Below are positions 53,044 to 63,177 of a stretch of 64,000 nucleotides of DNA, piece after piece. A program made the position numbers and the translations under genes. Numbering within the stretch: position 1 is the first letter of the stretch; each line of letters begins with the position of its first letter. The notes under the pieces were generated by a model, which saw only the letters and a list, made by a program, of their open reading frames with translations, had not been told where the DNA came from and did no database searches. This stretch comes from Septoria linicola (taxonomy: Eukaryota > Ascomycota > Dothideomycetes > Mycosphaerellales > Mycosphaerellaceae), in contig CP099421.1 of assembly GCA_024114885.1 (NCBI GenBank), positions 992,001 to 1,056,000 on the forward strand. The letters run 5' to 3'.

Positions 53044-53905
53044 GCATTCCAGTCGAGGTGAAGTGAGCGAGCTCGAAGAAAGCCAATCTCAAGATCAGAT
53101 AACAGATAAGATGGACGGGCCCCAAGAAGTAGTAGTAGTTATAGCTGCTGCTGGCTCGGAGCATCCAGCGTGCTTAAGCGGCGGACCGACATGTAATATG
53201 GGGCTCAGAGCGGCACCCTTGCTTGGTGGGATTCGCAGCAGGTCAGCTGGCAGAAGAGTCACTGGAAAACGAAGAGGCAAGGCGCGCAACGGACATGCAG
53301 GCCCAACACGCTTTCCCTCCAATTGAATCCTTCCACCAGTGGTCTAGAACTACAGTAGTAATGGGAAATCAAGGGGAAACATCCAGCAAATAATGCACTA
53401 TGATCAGCTGCACCAAGCGAGGCAGGCGCCAGGCGAAAGAGTCGAATGACGATCCTGCCGAGCGAAAAGGCGTGGGATCGTGGGTTTCGCCGCCGACAGC
53501 GGCTGACCGCGTGGCGAGGGTGATGGCTGTAACCTGCAAGATCACGCAGATGCTTTGGTGTCGTGGAACACCGCCTGCGTTGTACAGCTGGTAATTCCGG
53601 ATTCGTACTGCTTCCCAGACCTTGCTCATAAATTCACGATGATGAGATAGTGAATCTCTGGCCTGGTCAAACTTTTTGATCAGGAAAGCCACGCGACGCG
53701 ACCGAGGACGATCTGACTTCGGAACGGCCAGCAGCGCGGGATGGCTGCGCAGGCCACGAAACAGTTAAGGCTCTCACGATGAAAACTGCAGCGGGGATAG
53801 CAGAATGGTCTGATGCTGCCGCAAAGTGTCGGGCCGGGACATAGTCTATCTGCATGCTAGCAAAAGAAGGCGCACAAGTGAGACATCAGTGGTGGGATGT
53901 TGCTA
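53044..53905. other. Intergenic between transporter and MITE
   Basis: Besides the GATA site, about 800 bases without a supported gene; frames of about 100 codons on the minus strand (53369-53692) have no motif. Confidence 0.45.
53094..53110 (+). promoter_or_regulatory. GATA-factor (SreA-type) binding site
   Basis: ATCAGATAA at 53094-53102 fits the iron-repressor consensus ATCWGATAA exactly and is followed at once by a second GATAAG (53105-53110). It lies just upstream of the siderophore transporter's start codon, where SreA-type repressors act on uptake genes when iron is sufficient. The consensus is established for other fungi; its use here is inferred. Confidence 0.6.
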
Positions 53906-54355
53906 CAGTAAAACTTCTGTAACGCGATACAACCTGATGAGCCTGAATTGATCGTGTTATAGAGGTTATCGTGTTGTAGAATTGCTAAGATACTGATTAC
54001 ATAAACTAAGCTATAATAGACTACTGCCTTAATCCCTGCTAAATCTGGCTAAGAGACTCTCTAATACCGTGGACTACGTAATATCTCGCTAGAACTCGGT
54101 TCTAAACCACTCTCTAAGGGCCTGTTAACGAAGGTAAGGATGCTACTAGGTATATCGGCGAAGGGATTGTCTCTAAGAGATAGAGATACCGCGTTGTTTA
54201 GTAACTTTAGTGGCCTCTATAACACGATAATCGACTGTAAGGCAGTCGATATTGGCAGGTCGCAGGTTGCCAGCCAAAATCACGAGTTGAAGGCAAAATT
54301 ATCGCGTAGTGGAGGTTATCGGCTTACGGAGGATCGCGTTACAGAAGTTTCACTG
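53906..54355. mobile_element. 450-bp MITE, Tc1/mariner (pogo-like) type
   Basis: The left end CAGTAAAACTTCTGTAACGC (53906 on) is the reverse complement, with one mismatch, of the right end (54333-54355, ending ...TTTCACTG), so the terminal inverted repeats are about 23 bases. TA dinucleotides flank both ends (53904-53905 and 54356-54357), the target duplication of the Tc1/mariner superfamily. A second, internal inverted repeat of 15 bases is ATCGTGTTATAGAGG (53951-53965) against 54214-54228. The interior is AT-rich with many stops and no transposase, so it is non-autonomous. It sits 9 bases beyond the stop codon of the polymerase gene, where it may supply that gene's 3' end. Confidence 0.85.
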
Positions 54356-54364
54356 TATTTTCGC

Positions 54365-56557
54365 CTATTGCGTGCAACGTTCCGTAGGCGCTCTGTATAC
54401 CAGCCCGAACCCTTCGAATACTCTCCGCTCCGCCTCCTCCATCGTCTTCGCCCTGCCTTGCTCGCCGTCTTTCCCGCCATGTGAGAAGAAACCTTCTATA
54501 TCGACAACTTCGCCGCTGCCGCGATCGCGCACGCCTGAGCTGTCGAACTTCCAGCCTTTGACATTCTTTGCGTACCGTCGCAGGTCACGCTCGAAGGTCG
54601 TTCCACCACTCCAGCCTACAATCGCACAGCCGACGGTACGCCATGGTGCGATTATGATATCGACTCTGCGATGAATGTTGGGATTTTTCGCTTTGGGGTT
54701 CGTAGCAAGATCTGCCTCTTTGGTTGACCATGATGGATCCTGCCAGACGATAAGTGCTTTGTCCAGGGTGTCAAACCCATGCCCGCCACCATCCGTGCGG
54801 AACGGGAGTGTTTGTTGACCGCGCTTGGAATTGTTCAGCGACAAAGTCAAAGTGTGCGTGATCCAGCCCTCGTCTTCCAGACTTGCCACGATGTCTTCAA
54901 CTATGTTATGCGTGGCAGCTTCATCGGGATGTGATACGACAATGTCCACATCTCCGCAAGCTTCTTTGCCTCGCCGGTAGCCTCCAACAATCATAGATTG
55001 GATTCCGTCGTCGCGCACCTTCACGGCGTGCTGATGTACAACCTTGCAGATACTCTCCACTTCAGCGCGTGGTATGAGATCCAGAAATTCGTCGTAGTAC
55101 TTCACACCAATCTGCTGCACACGTTGGAGTGTCGACCAGCCGTACTCGACAATGTCGTCCAGCTCGGTCCATCCTTTGTCGAAGTAGAACTCGCGCGCAG
55201 TCGTTACACCTACGCCCCAAATATTCCAAAATAGTTTGAGGATATTCAGATCTGCATCTGCGGCAGCATCTTCGACTGCCTGGATCTTACCAGTGTTCTT
55301 CCACTCAATCCATAAGTTCGCAATCTTGCTGTCGCATCCTGGTAATCGTATAATCTCCTTGGGATTGCTGAGCTTATGCGCGTATGCAAGTAACGCTGCT
55401 ATCGAAGTAGCGTACGCTCGTACTCCGATCTCGTCATTCGTGAGCAATCGCGCTAGCTTGATCTCGTCCAGTAGCTTTATAAACTCATCGTTTGGATTAT
55501 CCTTCGGAGTCAGTCGTTGGCACGCGTACTTAACATGTGCTTTGACCCACTCCGGAGGTTCAGGTAGATCGCTCGAAGTGCCTTCGTAATCTGTGGTCGT
55601 TTGCTGCAGCAGATGTGCGTACTCGGGCTGCGTTCCATGCCCAGCTTCCCAGCTCGCAGGATTCGCAGAAGGTGTCTTGGTATTTGGATAATGGTACTTG
55701 CGGCGACCAAAGCGGTCTTTGCCTGGCTGCGATGCCGGCGCATCTTCAGCCGCTCTCTGCAGAATCTCGCTGCTAGATAGTGGTTTCTCTGCGATGACAC
55801 TTTTTGATATGGCGGTGAGCTGTCCCGTGCCGCGATCTGGTAGCTTTCGGTAAGGTGCATATGTGGTTGTTGTCTTATCTGGAGGCTTAATCACACGACT
55901 AGTGTATGTGATGTAACGATCCAATGGAAGTGGCTGGCCGGCAGCTTTCGAGTCCGTGAACCACTCGGTGCGTACAACATTGACGATACGGCCTTGCGAC
56001 TGGTCTGGCCGCGGTGGAGGGTGCGCAATGCTGCCAGCTGCGGATGTCTCGGGCGTCACGCCCTGCTTAGGCTTCTTCTGGGCTACGTTCTCGCCTTCAG
56101 ACTCTGTGCTGGAATCATCGATCAAAATCGTATCCGGCTTACCCTCTTTAGCTGCTTCCAATTCGTCATGCTTGCGTTTCCTGGTACCAGTGGGCACAGA
56201 TTGAGACTCATATGCACTGTCGTGGGATGGCAGACCTGGCAAAGCTTTCGCAGGCTGCGCTTCTTCAGTATGCAAGCCCTTAGATCGTAAGTCAAGCTTG
56301 ATGCGAGCCTTTTTGACAGCTCTGCTAAGGACTATTTCTGCCTCATCTATCGAGTATGTCAAGACTGCTTGAGCATGGTCGAGCGCTTCCTCGAACTCGT
56401 GCAGATCTTCTGTCTCAAAGTGAGATGCAACTAGATATATCGGCGGCCATGCGCTTAGATCCAGTGAAGACTGGTCATATCTAGGTTGGCTCCTAGCATT
56501 TGCTGGAGGCGATGATCCAAGACCAGAATCATCCTCTGACATACTGAGTACTTCCAA
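54365..56557 (-). CDS. DNA polymerase family X (Pol lambda/Pol4-like)
   Basis: A 730-residue intron-less frame; a Met at residue 6 (MSEDDSG) is possible. The C-terminal 400 residues form the Pol beta-like core: 8-kDa domain (KLLDEIKLARLLTNDEIGVRAYATSIAALL), helix-hairpin-helix regions (GVGVTTAREFY, GVKYYDEFLDLIPRAEV), the catalytic GGYRRGKEACGDVDIVV (two Asp ligands), the third Asp in HRRVDIIIAPW and VGWSGGTTFERDLRRYA. The N-terminal third holds a possible BRCT-like region (PIYLVASHFETEDLHEFEEAL) and a Ser/Pro linker, as in Pol lambda. It fills gaps in base-excision repair and end joining. The stop lies 9 bases from a MITE. Confidence 0.92.
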   Translation of the reverse strand: MEVLSMSEDDSGLGSSPPANARSQPRYDQSSLDLSAWPPIYLVASHFETEDLHEFEEALDHAQAVLTYSIDEAEIVLSRAVKKARIKLDLRSKGLHTEEAQPAKALPGLPSHDSAYESQSVPTGTRKRKHDELEAAKEGKPDTILIDDSSTESEGENVAQKKPKQGVTPETSAAGSIAHPPPRPDQSQGRIVNVVRTEWFTDSKAAGQPLPLDRYITYTSRVIKPPDKTTTTYAPYRKLPDRGTGQLTAISKSVIAEKPLSSSEILQRAAEDAPASQPGKDRFGRRKYHYPNTKTPSANPASWEAGHGTQPEYAHLLQQTTTDYEGTSSDLPEPPEWVKAHVKYACQRLTPKDNPNDEFIKLLDEIKLARLLTNDEIGVRAYATSIAALLAYAHKLSNPKEIIRLPGCDSKIANLWIEWKNTGKIQAVEDAAADADLNILKLFWNIWGVGVTTAREFYFDKGWTELDDIVEYGWSTLQRVQQIGVKYYDEFLDLIPRAEVESICKVVHQHAVKVRDDGIQSMIVGGYRRGKEACGDVDIVVSHPDEAATHNIVEDIVASLEDEGWITHTLTLSLNNSKRGQQTLPFRTDGGGHGFDTLDKALIVWQDPSWSTKEADLATNPKAKNPNIHRRVDIIIAPWRTVGCAIVGWSGGTTFERDLRRYAKNVKGWKFDSSGVRDRGSGEVVDIEGFFSHGGKDGEQGRAKTMEEAERRVFEGFGLVYRAPTERCTQ

Positions 56558-56956
56558 TGCTGCCCAAATGGTATCCAGTCATGTAATTCGAGGTAGGCTC
56601 TTGAAATTACAGTAATGCCATATTGGCATAGTCCTCAGTCGTCTCAGGTGAGGTCCAGGTATCGAAGTGAGGAGTCGCGAACCAAGAGCATTCCGAAGTC
56701 CATGCTCGCAAACTTGCTGATGTTGCAGCTTGCTGGCGCACTCACTTGGAACCAGAAGTGGTGATCAGTCTGCCCTAGTTAGTTAGCCTCTGTTTTGGGT
56801 TACGCGATTCTGACGACCAGATCGAAAGCACCGTCGCCAAGGGCCGAGCGTGATCTGCAAAGCTTCCTCTTCTTTCACCAATGCGCTTCAGCTTGACTAG
56901 AGACACCATCTGCTGCCAGACAGCATGTCGCCGGATTGAGGATCGTAATCTCAGAG
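56558..56956. other. Intergenic, divergent promoters
   Basis: About 400 bases between the divergent polymerase and Mtg1 genes; nothing distinctive seen. Confidence 0.5.
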
Positions 56957-58059
56957 ATGGCCTCATTCGTTCCGCGACATGTCTTTCCGACGCTCGAGTC
57001 TCTTCCGCGATCATACTATCTTGGTCATCATGCCGCCGGGCTGGCCAAGATGAAGACGATGCTGTCGCAAATCGACCACATCATCGAATGTCGAGACTAC
57101 CGGATACCATTGACGTCGCGCAACCCCATGTTCGAGGACAGTCTGGCAGGGAGGGAGCGCATGGTGGTTTACACCAAGAAAGATCTGGGCAGCACCGGCA
57201 CGGCAGAAGACACGAAAGTAGGCAGAATATGCGATGATGCTCGCTGTGATGGCTACAATACTGCAGGGCAAGATAGCTGATTCGCGGTATGTAGAGACAT
57301 AAGCTGATTCGCGAATGGCACGACCCGTCTAAGGTCATCTTCTCCAATCACAAAGATCGCAAAGATGTGAGGCGCATACTGGACTCTATCAAGGAAGCTA
57401 ATCGCAGTCGTGGAAGCTTGACCGGCTCGTATCTGATGATAGTAGGCATGCCGAATGTGGGCAAGTCCTCTCTGCTCAATGCGCTGCGACGAGAAGGTGT
57501 GAATAAAGGCAAGGTCGCGCATACAGGTGCGCAGCCGGGTGTGACGCGCAAGATCGGCACAGGCGTCAAGATCATCGAGGCAGATGAGACTGGTCTGGGC
57601 GGAGTCTACATGCTGGACACACCCGGTGTCTTCATGCCATATGTGCCAGACTCGGACGCCATGCTGAAGCTAGCGCTGTGTGGAAGCGTAAAGGACACAG
57701 TCGTGCCGCCTTTCAATCTGGCAGATTACCTGCTCTACCACGTCAACTTGCACGATTCGACTGTCTACAAGGAATACTCTGAGCCGACGAACGATGCCAT
57801 GCAATTACTGGATGCGATGGCGAGGAAGACCGGCAGGCTCATGAAGGGTGGAGAGCCAGATCTGGAGAGCACAGCCTTGTGGATGATTCAGAGATGGAGA
57901 AATGGACATCTGGGTGTCTTTACACTCGACGAAGTGTCCGATACTACGCTAGAGCAATATAGCATGAATATGCCATCGAGCAGTTTGAGCCAGGCTCGCA
58001 AGGCCGGCAAGAGAGCTGCAAGCGAAAAGGCAAGAGCGAGAAGAGCTGGTGTGGAGTGA
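56957..58059 (+). CDS. MTG1: Mitochondrial ribosome-assembly GTPase Mtg1 (RbgA/YlqF type)
   Basis: Exon 1 (56957-57217) and exon 2 (57304-58059) flank an 86-base intron (donor GTAGGC, acceptor CATAAG) joining AEDTK to LIREWHDPSK; 338 residues. The circularly permuted G-box order of the YlqF family is visible: G4-like YTKKDL first, then G1 VGMPNVGKSSLLNAL and G3 MLDTPGVF. The N-terminus (FVPRHVFPTLESLPRSYYLGHHAAGLAKM) resembles the family start with a mitochondrial bias, and the C-terminus is basic. It assists late assembly of the mitoribosomal large subunit. The intron's 3' end contains a copy of the first 12 exon-2 bases (AGCTGATTCGCG). Confidence 0.92.
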
Positions 58060-58609
58060 CCTGATACACGCGATCGACAGTGAGAAAGAAGTGCTTTCGC
58101 AACATCCAGCAGGAAAGATTTTATCGAGTGTACTGCACTCTGCCTCGCTCACACAGCCTTGGATGTTACATGGGCCATCACGACGCTCCACATCCGATGA
58201 AATAAAGTGCTGTCCAGGCGGAGCGGTACCGGGTACTCGACGAGAAGGAGACACCACTTCAACGTCGATGTCGTTACTCAGCCGGTGATGCCAGGGGCCG
58301 GTCCAGCGATGTAGGACCTTGACTGGGCCTCTGCGTGTGGTGTTTCCTCTCACTTGGCTAGAGACGCGACACTAATCCATGTACGAAGGTCCTCCCAGAC
58401 CGAACGAGAACACCAGCCGGTGGGACTGCGCAGCACCCGTATACTGAGAGGGAGCAGCCAGCCGGGGCAAATCAAACTAAAATCTGTACGTTCAACCACC
58501 ACCGACATCTGGGAACACTCAAGCGCACTGTCTGCAGAAACTACGCTCGGCGAGCTCAACACATCCATCATACTCGTATCAACCGCATCAACCCAACATT
58601 CATTCACCT
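58060..58609. other. Intergenic, convergent
   Basis: About 550 bases with no supported gene. Confidence 0.45.
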
Positions 58610-59534
58610 TCACGCTCCATGCTGAAGCCCTCCCTTGGACTTCTTCTGCCCCCACTCCGGGTTCCCAACACTCTCAGCATACTCAACCACTTTACTCCAA
58701 TCCTTGCAAACATGCCTCGTCCCAGTCCCGAACGTGCCAGCAACCAGGTCCTGCGTCCCCCTCTCCGGATCCGAACCTTCCAAGGCAGTGTCTCCAAGAC
58801 ACATGATCGCTTCGCGAAGATAGTCGAAACAATGCAACATGTGGCCGGAACGTGAGAGGAGGCCTGCCGAGCGTCTAGTGTGGACATGGTCTGGAGAAAG
58901 TACACCATGATGCGAGAGGTACTCTTCTAGCATGCCTTTGAGACAGTGGATTTGGTGGAAGACAGCGGTGGAGTACCAGGATGTTGGTTCGTATGATTGC
59001 GTGCTGTTGGACCATTTGTTGTAAATCAATGGTGGCGGGAGACCTTTGTACTTGGGTGGATCCTGAACAGGAACGAAACCGTCTCCGACTAGTATTTGTG
59101 GTCAGGAAAAAGATAAAGAATGCAGGACGGGAGTCGTTGCTTACTAGGTAGCAAAGTGTCCCATTTGCTTAATATAGCTTCGACATCTTCGCTTGACATG
59201 CTATGGATATCGGCAAATCCTCCATAATCCGAATTGTTCTGTGAGACCTGGGTTCTTGACGCGACTTCCACTCATTGTCAGTTTATTGATGCTCACATTC
59301 GAGTGCCTTGGTCGCCATACATGATGGAACAATTCTGTTGACGTCTTCGCCCAACCCCACTGCTAGATGTTCATGCGCATTTGTGTTGAACATCTTAACG
59401 CCTTGCGCGAACCCGAAACCATTCGGGATCAGCAATACCGCTGACAAGGTCAGGATACAGCTAACGATCGAGCTGAAAGCGATGGCACAGAGAACGAGTC
59501 TCCTGTCGGAGGCGAAAGCTTGTGATTCTGACAT
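58610..59534 (-). CDS. UstYa-like (DUF3328) oxidase, second copy
   Basis: Three exons: 59534-59321, 59264-59145 and 59088-58610, with two 56-base introns (donors GTATGG and GTAAGC, branch CTGAC in both). The product is 270 residues. An N-terminal membrane segment (LVLCAIAFSSIVSCILTLSAVLLI) precedes a lumenal part with the paired motifs FHQIHCLKG and MLHCFDYLREAIMC, the HxxHC and HCxxxLR signatures of UstYa-type oxidases. Members crosslink or cyclise ribosomal peptides or oxidise other metabolites. Flanked by housekeeping Mtg1 and by secreted-protein genes, without a cytochrome P450, tyrosinase or regulator visible here. The C-terminal tail (EWGQKKSKGG) is basic. Confidence 0.88.
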
Positions 59535-60448
59535 TGCTGACCTGTACACAATGGACAGGCTCTCCGCACAAGGTCGCTGTTGTTAGCACGAGGCGTGAGG
59601 TTGCTGGCCGGCGCAACCACGGCTGCCAGTGATTGTGAAATGTCTCGGAGCAGTGGTGAGTGTCAAGTGGCCATATAACAGCCGCATAGTGCTGTTCTGT
59701 CAGACTGCTTTCCAGCTTATTTCGAACTGCTCAGAATGCGGATGACTCTCACCGATATGCTTTGGCTTTTGCGTACATCTCTGAATCGAGGAGGGAGCAC
59801 TATAGTCGATAGCTTGGCTGTCCTCTCATCTTGAGTGTGAAGAAGCTACAATAGCTGGCGGCAAAGCGATTGTGATGCTGTCTAGGACATCTACAGTCTC
59901 AATTCAATGCCCGAAAAACAAAAAATAACATGGTAAGCCATCTGAATGGCTTTGAGGGCCTTGGCACGAAATCTCGCTCGAGCTCCCGCTGTGCCTTCCT
60001 CTTCTTCCATCGTGTTCTCGTTCCGCAAGACCACACATCATCAAGACTTCGTTGGCACCGGAGCATGCGCAGGCTATGTATGCAAGCAGAAGTCGCACCG
60101 ACTCTTGCGGCGAGCCTGGAACGCTATTGGCTTTATTATGAGCAGCGTCTGGAAGCATGTGGCTGCGACAGCACCAAACTCGTTTGAGCCCAGAGGATCT
60201 GAGTCGTGCCTATAAGCGAGCTAGAAGGCCGCCACATCTTCTCATGAGGAAGTAAAGTTGGGACTACCGACCCCATACGGACACTCCGTGTGCTGGAGGG
60301 CGCCCAGAACCGAGATGAGCTTCAAAGCATTCTCTTGCAGGCAATGGACGCCATGAGTCGAGCAGTATTTAGGAGTGAGCTGTCTGCTGCACCACAAGAT
60401 TTTTGACCATCAGATTCACTTTCGTCACAGTCGCTTCCACTTAACGCC
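59535..60448. other. Intergenic with one weak frame
   Basis: About 900 bases. A plus-strand frame from 59946 (89 codons, opening MALRALARNLARAPAV, mitochondrial-leader-like, with a hydrophobic NAIGFIMSSVW) might be a small gene, but no family is recognised. Otherwise nothing seen. Confidence 0.35.
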
Positions 60449-61693
60449 ATGTTCAAGGCACTCCTTCTCGCAACCGTGGCTGGCGTTGGTGCTACAAATG
60501 CACCAGTACCAGCATCCGAACTTGCGGCGAGGTCAAACAATCCTCCATCGTACCTTTGCTCAAGCGTCAACAAGAAGTGTACAGGTCCAAAAGCAAAAGC
60601 ATCAGTCACGGCATACGTAAGTCTAATGGGCATGACCCATACTGAGACAATATGCCCATCGCATGGCTTGTGCCCTAACAAATTCGCAGTGCTCCTCACT
60701 CCTCAAGGTGCCAGTCGTCACCAAGACGAAGAGAACTACGGTTGTGAGCACTGGCTCCACGACGATAACAAAGACGGTCGCTACCATCACACAACCAGCG
60801 AGCGTTGTGACCAGCACTATAACATCTTGCGGCCCTCCTGTCACGACGCCAGCAGCCGGCGGCGAGGAGTCTGCTCCTGAGGGGGCTTCGAAGCGGGAAG
60901 CAGAGCCCCAGCAAGCATACAACTATGGTCAAAACACTGTGCACAAGCCATCGTGCTTTCCAAGCTACAAGAGGGTTGCAGAGGCCTCTTCGGCTTGCAA
61001 GTGCCTTTCTATCACACCAAGCACCACCACTGTCACATCGACGATCAAGATGGCCGTCAAATCCACCATCACTATTCCTGTAAGCTCCATCCCAGCTAAC
61101 CGAGATTGCGCACCTCTGACGATGAACAGGCCACTTCTACAGTGACTCAAACTGCTACAACTACCTACGTCCTGCCGACAGAGCAGAGCTACGCTGTCGC
61201 CGATCAGAACGGGAACTACTTCCAGAGGTACATATTTGCAGGACCCGGCGGTATCAAGGACATCAGAAGTGGCGTGGGTTTCAGCGATGACAACATCAGT
61301 GATGCCATTTTGTTCCAACTCAATGACGGCAACCTGATTGGCACCGACGAAGAAGGAGTCGCTTCTGAGCTGCGCGATGAAGACGATGTCAGCGACGACG
61401 AGGATGACATTCGCGTCGTGCTAGCGTCTCCTGAGCAGATCTTCTTCGGCGAGTACAAGCCTATCTCCTGCAGCATCTCGTACGAGCCGACAGACAATAC
61501 TTGCCCCCTGGTATGTCAATACTCGAGCCCGGCAGATAGGAATTTGGCACCACAAGGGATCGAGCCGGAATGGTTGCTTGGACCGCCAAACACTGTCAGC
61601 GAGAGCAGCACATACAAGACCTATGCAGTCTCGCGCACCGACAGAGGCAGAGGCGGTGGGGCGCAAAGACGGACCACCCGCCGAAGAGTGTAG
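60449..61693 (+). CDS. Secreted Thr-rich protein with Kex2/Ste13-like site
   Basis: Three exons: 60449-60616, 60690-61079 and 61130-61693, with introns of 73 and 50 bases (donors GTAAGT, GTAAGC); the frame is continuous and the product has 373 residues. A signal peptide (MFKALLLATVAGVGA) is followed by Cys-containing sequence, two Thr/Val-rich stretches (TTITKTVATITQPASVVTST and STTTVTSTIK) typical of O-glycosylated wall proteins, and between them ASKREAEPQQAYNYGQ, a Kex2 site followed by Ste13-type dipeptides. The second half has YFQRYIFAGPGGIKDIR and an acidic EDDVSDDEDD tract. Probably a cell-wall or extracellular protein; the family is not recognised. Confidence 0.75.
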
Positions 61694-61825
61694 AGCTTGA
61701 TCGTAATACATTCTGCAGCCACGTACAGAATATAGTCGAAGTTGACAGTGAATCTTGTGAACATCAAAAGTGGTGTCTTCAGCGAAGAACGATGAGCAGT
61801 CTGCTTCACGCGTACAAGAGTAGCT

Positions 61826-62105
61826 GCATTGATACTGACACTCTGCTGATATTTCGGCAAATCTATGGGGTCACCGGCATCACTATATCCGCAGGATGGC
61901 TGAACCGGGCTGGCAGTCTCATCCTCGCACTATAAGCAAGTCGCCTAGTGCTGGATTACTATACAGCATTGATACTGACACTCTGCTAATACTTCGGCAA
62001 ATCTATGGGGTCACCGGCATCACTATATCCGCAGGATGGCTGAACCGGGCTGGCAGTCTCATCCTCGCACTAGAAGCAAGTCGCCTAGTGCTGGATTACT
62101 ATACA
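61826..62105. repeat. 140-bp tandem duplication
   Basis: Two head-to-tail copies, 61826-61965 and 61966-62105, differ at only three positions (GAT/AAT and TTT/CTT near the start, TATAAGC/TAGAAGC near the end). Each contains GGGGTCACCGGCATCAC and the phrase ATATCCGCAGGATGGC. The duplication lies immediately upstream of the small secreted protein gene and so doubles part of its promoter. High identity points to a recent event. Confidence 0.92.
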
Positions 62106-62174
62106 TATCTGACACAACTTCTCTGCGCTCAGAACCTTGCTCCACTTCCAGATTCACAGGAGTTCATCGCAAAC

Positions 62175-62535
62175 ATGAAGAGGACGCTCGCAGCACTGAC
62201 GCTCTTCTTGGGCAGCTCAGCTTATGCAAAGCCGTTGGTGGGTATACAGCTCTCTCCATAATGTATGCCACGAAGCTAACAATCATGTCAAAGTCTACTT
62301 GCGTCGCGCCCAAAGATGGCACTGGCACTGGGCATTGCCTGACGTATGAGTCTGAAGGAGGACCACAATTAACCGATCTACGCACCGTTTGCCGCAAGGT
62401 AAGACCATGGCCACTCCCAGGTTCGATTGCGTTGCTGATCGAGAAATGCAGGCGAAGCCATGTGTTGTCAATGGCAATGGCTGCTGGGCGAATTTTGAGA
62501 ATATTGAAGGAGGATGGTATGGGAATTGCAGCTAG
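62175..62535 (+). CDS. Small secreted cysteine-rich protein (effector candidate)
   Basis: Three short exons: 62175-62237, 62294-62398 and 62452-62535, with 56- and 53-base introns, all phase 0. The product is only 83 residues: signal peptide MKRTLAALTLFLGSSAYA, then a mature part of about 65 residues with six Cys (TCVAP, GHCL, VCRK, PCVV, GCWAN, NCS), enough for three disulfides. Gly/Asn-rich, ends GGWYGNCS. The size, signal and Cys count are those of fungal effector-like or antimicrobial proteins; no named family is recognised. The promoter side carries a recent 140-bp duplication. The exons are too short to be obvious without splicing. Confidence 0.78.
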
Positions 62536-63177
62536 ACGAGTCAGCCAATGAGCGATATGAGTGCTTTCTCCACTCTATGTTAGACCAAGTTCCTAGTTTC
62601 TGACTCTGTTAGGAGGTATGACCAGCGGCTTGATCAGTAGTGATGATCACCATCGTCTAGACGAATCCACGAGCAACGGAAGTGCTATTCTCACGACCTT
62701 GAGCTGCTTGCTTCTATACTGACTGTTCAGGTCATTGATATGACATAGAAGCCCGCTCGAGCAGTCAATCGACCGCTGTGGTAACACAACGACCTCGCGC
62801 AGCATGTCGCTCAACTTGTGTTACGAGAATGAACGTTGGTCCATACTCACGAATACACATGTAGCCAACTCCGATACTCAGCTGAAACTTTCTCCTTCTT
62901 ATCGGTGTACTTCGCCCTCGGTCCCGCGGTGTATAGCCACGATCGCAGCTCAGGTGGTTGTCGCGATCCAATGACAGAAGCCAAGCATGCAGGAACAGAA
63001 CATGGCGAAGTCGTGAATCCTTCCGACCCACCAGCTGAGCAGCGTCCACCAATCTCAGCTCAATACGAAAACGAAGCTTCAGCTCTATCACATTGGTGTC
63101 CTGAGACAACCAGTATATAGTGTAGCAAGATGTCGTGAAGTCCAGCGCATTCTCACGAACAATCACAAAGCGAGATC
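62536..63177. other. Intergenic
   Basis: About 640 bases; a 94-codon plus-strand frame from 62836 has no motif. No repeat seen. Confidence 0.45.
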
